Shown here: piece by piece, positions 4,734 to 5,334 of the stretch
Position numbering within the stretch: position 1 is the first letter of the stretch
How the letters are laid out: each line of letters starts with the position of its first letter
Assembly (NCBI GenBank): GCA_003505795.1
Contig: DNXT01000167.1
Coordinates: 1 to 5,334 of the forward strand
Direction of reading: 5' to 3'
Length of the DNA: 5,334 bases
Source: Lysobacteraceae bacterium
Lineage (GTDB): Bacteria > Pseudomonadota > Gammaproteobacteria > Xanthomonadales > Xanthomonadaceae
Program-made: the position numbers and the translations under genes
The notes under the pieces: generated by a model
What the model was told of the DNA's origin: nothing
Database searches by the model: none
What the model saw: only the letters and a program-made list of their open reading frames with translations

Positions 4734-5334
4734 TCACTGCGCCGAAGCCAGCGCGCCCCGGTAGCGGTCGGCCAGCAGCCCGACCCGTTGCACGTAGCGC
4801 TGGGTTTCGCTGTAGGGCGGCACGCCGCCGTACTTGTCGACCGCGCCTTCGCCGGCGTTGTAGCCGGCCGCGGCCAGGGTCAGGTCGCCCTTGAAGCGCT
4901 TGAGCAGCCAGGACAGGTACTGGACGCCGCCGCGGATATTCTGCGATGCATCATAGGAATCGCCGACCCCGAACCGGCGCGCGGTCGCCGGCATCAGCTG
5001 CATCAGGCCCTGTGCCCCGGCCCGGCTCAGCGCCATCGGGTTGTAGGCCGACTCGGCATGGATGATGGCGCGGACGATGGCCTCGTCGACGCCGAACTCG
5101 CGCGCGGCCGCGGCGATCTCGCCCTGGTAGGCGGCGGTGTTGAGCCGGACCGAACCGAAGTTCACGCCCGGATTGACCGCGCAGGCATAGCAGGTCTCGA
5201 TGAAGCTGTAGCGGATGGTGCGCAGCCCTTCGATGCTGGCGACCTGGGTCGGGCGCGCGCTGGTGTAGTGGCGGACGCCGTCCTTCATGTAGGAATAGAC
5301 CTGCCCGCTGACGACCCGGCGGGTGTTGCCGCCG
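4734..5334 (-). CDS. lytic transglycosylase (SLT family 1), 5' end outside the window
   Basis: This periplasmic enzyme cleaves the MurNAc-GlcNAc bond of peptidoglycan, leaving a 1,6-anhydro end. The frame is open through the right edge: 15 further codons upstream of the Met at 5288 read GGNTRRVVSGQVYSY. With the following residues they form a YSYMKDGVRHYTSARP segment like the small DUF4124-type N-terminal module, so the Met at 5288 is probably internal. The true start and signal peptide lie beyond the window. Numbering from the Met at 5288, the SLT domain spans about 55-170, with catalytic Glu79 in HAESAYNP (bases 5052-5054), then GAQGLMQLMP (91-100) and AAGYNAGEGAV (140-150), all family signatures. 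A CYAC pair (33-36) lies in the linker. It runs in the same direction as petABC but is functionally unrelated to it. The precise subfamily is not assigned. Confidence 0.93.
   Translation of the reverse strand, partial: GGNTRRVVSGQVYSYMKDGVRHYTSARPTQVASIEGLRTIRYSFIETCYACAVNPGVNFGSVRLNTAAYQGEIAAAAREFGVDEAIVRAIIHAESAYNPMALSRAGAQGLMQLMPATARRFGVGDSYDASQNIRGGVQYLSWLLKRFKGDLTLAAAGYNAGEGAVDKYGGVPPYSETQRYVQRVGLLADRYRGALASAQ

Noticed and set aside
1..5334. tRNA, rRNA, CRISPR array, insertion sequence or phage genes
   Set aside because: Reading both strands showed no cloverleaf, spaced direct repeats, transposase or integrase motifs. Gene content is core metabolism and envelope, with uniform codon use.

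Overview
This is a high-GC window with strong G/C preference at third codon positions. It reads as ordinary core chromosome of a gammaproteobacterium, most likely of the Xanthomonadaceae (Lysobacter, Luteimonas, Stenotrophomonas or Xanthomonas type). The grounds are the petA-petB-petC-sspA-sspB order, the sequence character of the encoded proteins, and a palindromic intergenic repeat near the left end of a kind I recall from that family. The family assignment is an inference; no database search was possible.

Layout, left to right. Bases 1-211 hold no convincing complete gene: possibly the last codons of a plus-strand gene, small GC hairpins, and the palindromic repeat (about 105-168). A short plus-strand membrane-anchored DUF3301-type protein follows (212-571). 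It converges on a minus-strand block, and a perfect 10-bp hairpin lies between the two stop codons (578-603). The minus-strand block, in transcription order, is a lytic transglycosylase whose start lies beyond the right edge (5334-4734), petA (4592-3948), petB (3944-2685), petC (2692-1943), sspA (1803-1168) and sspB (1089-652).

How the genes work together. petABC encode the three catalytic subunits of the cytochrome bc1 complex (Rieske iron-sulfur protein, cytochrome b, cytochrome c1), which moves electrons from quinol to a c-type cytochrome and builds the proton gradient. petA and petB are 3 nt apart and petB overlaps petC by 8 nt, so they look translationally coupled. sspA (stringent starvation protein, RNA polymerase-associated) and sspB (adaptor delivering ssrA-tagged peptides to ClpXP) follow in the same direction. 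They may be co-transcribed with petABC or use a candidate promoter in the 139-nt gap upstream of sspA. The transglycosylase is a separate cell-wall gene, 141 nt upstream of petA.

I did not find an undescribed system here. The points most worth a second look are lineage-specific cytochrome b features (a PVWY Qo motif in place of PEWY, and a 14-residue spacing of the helix-D haem ligands inside a CTG repeat), a Lys in place of Gly in the Rieske second box, a 9-bp inverted repeat between sspA and sspB, matching putative promoter cores ahead of petA and sspA, and the palindromic repeat.
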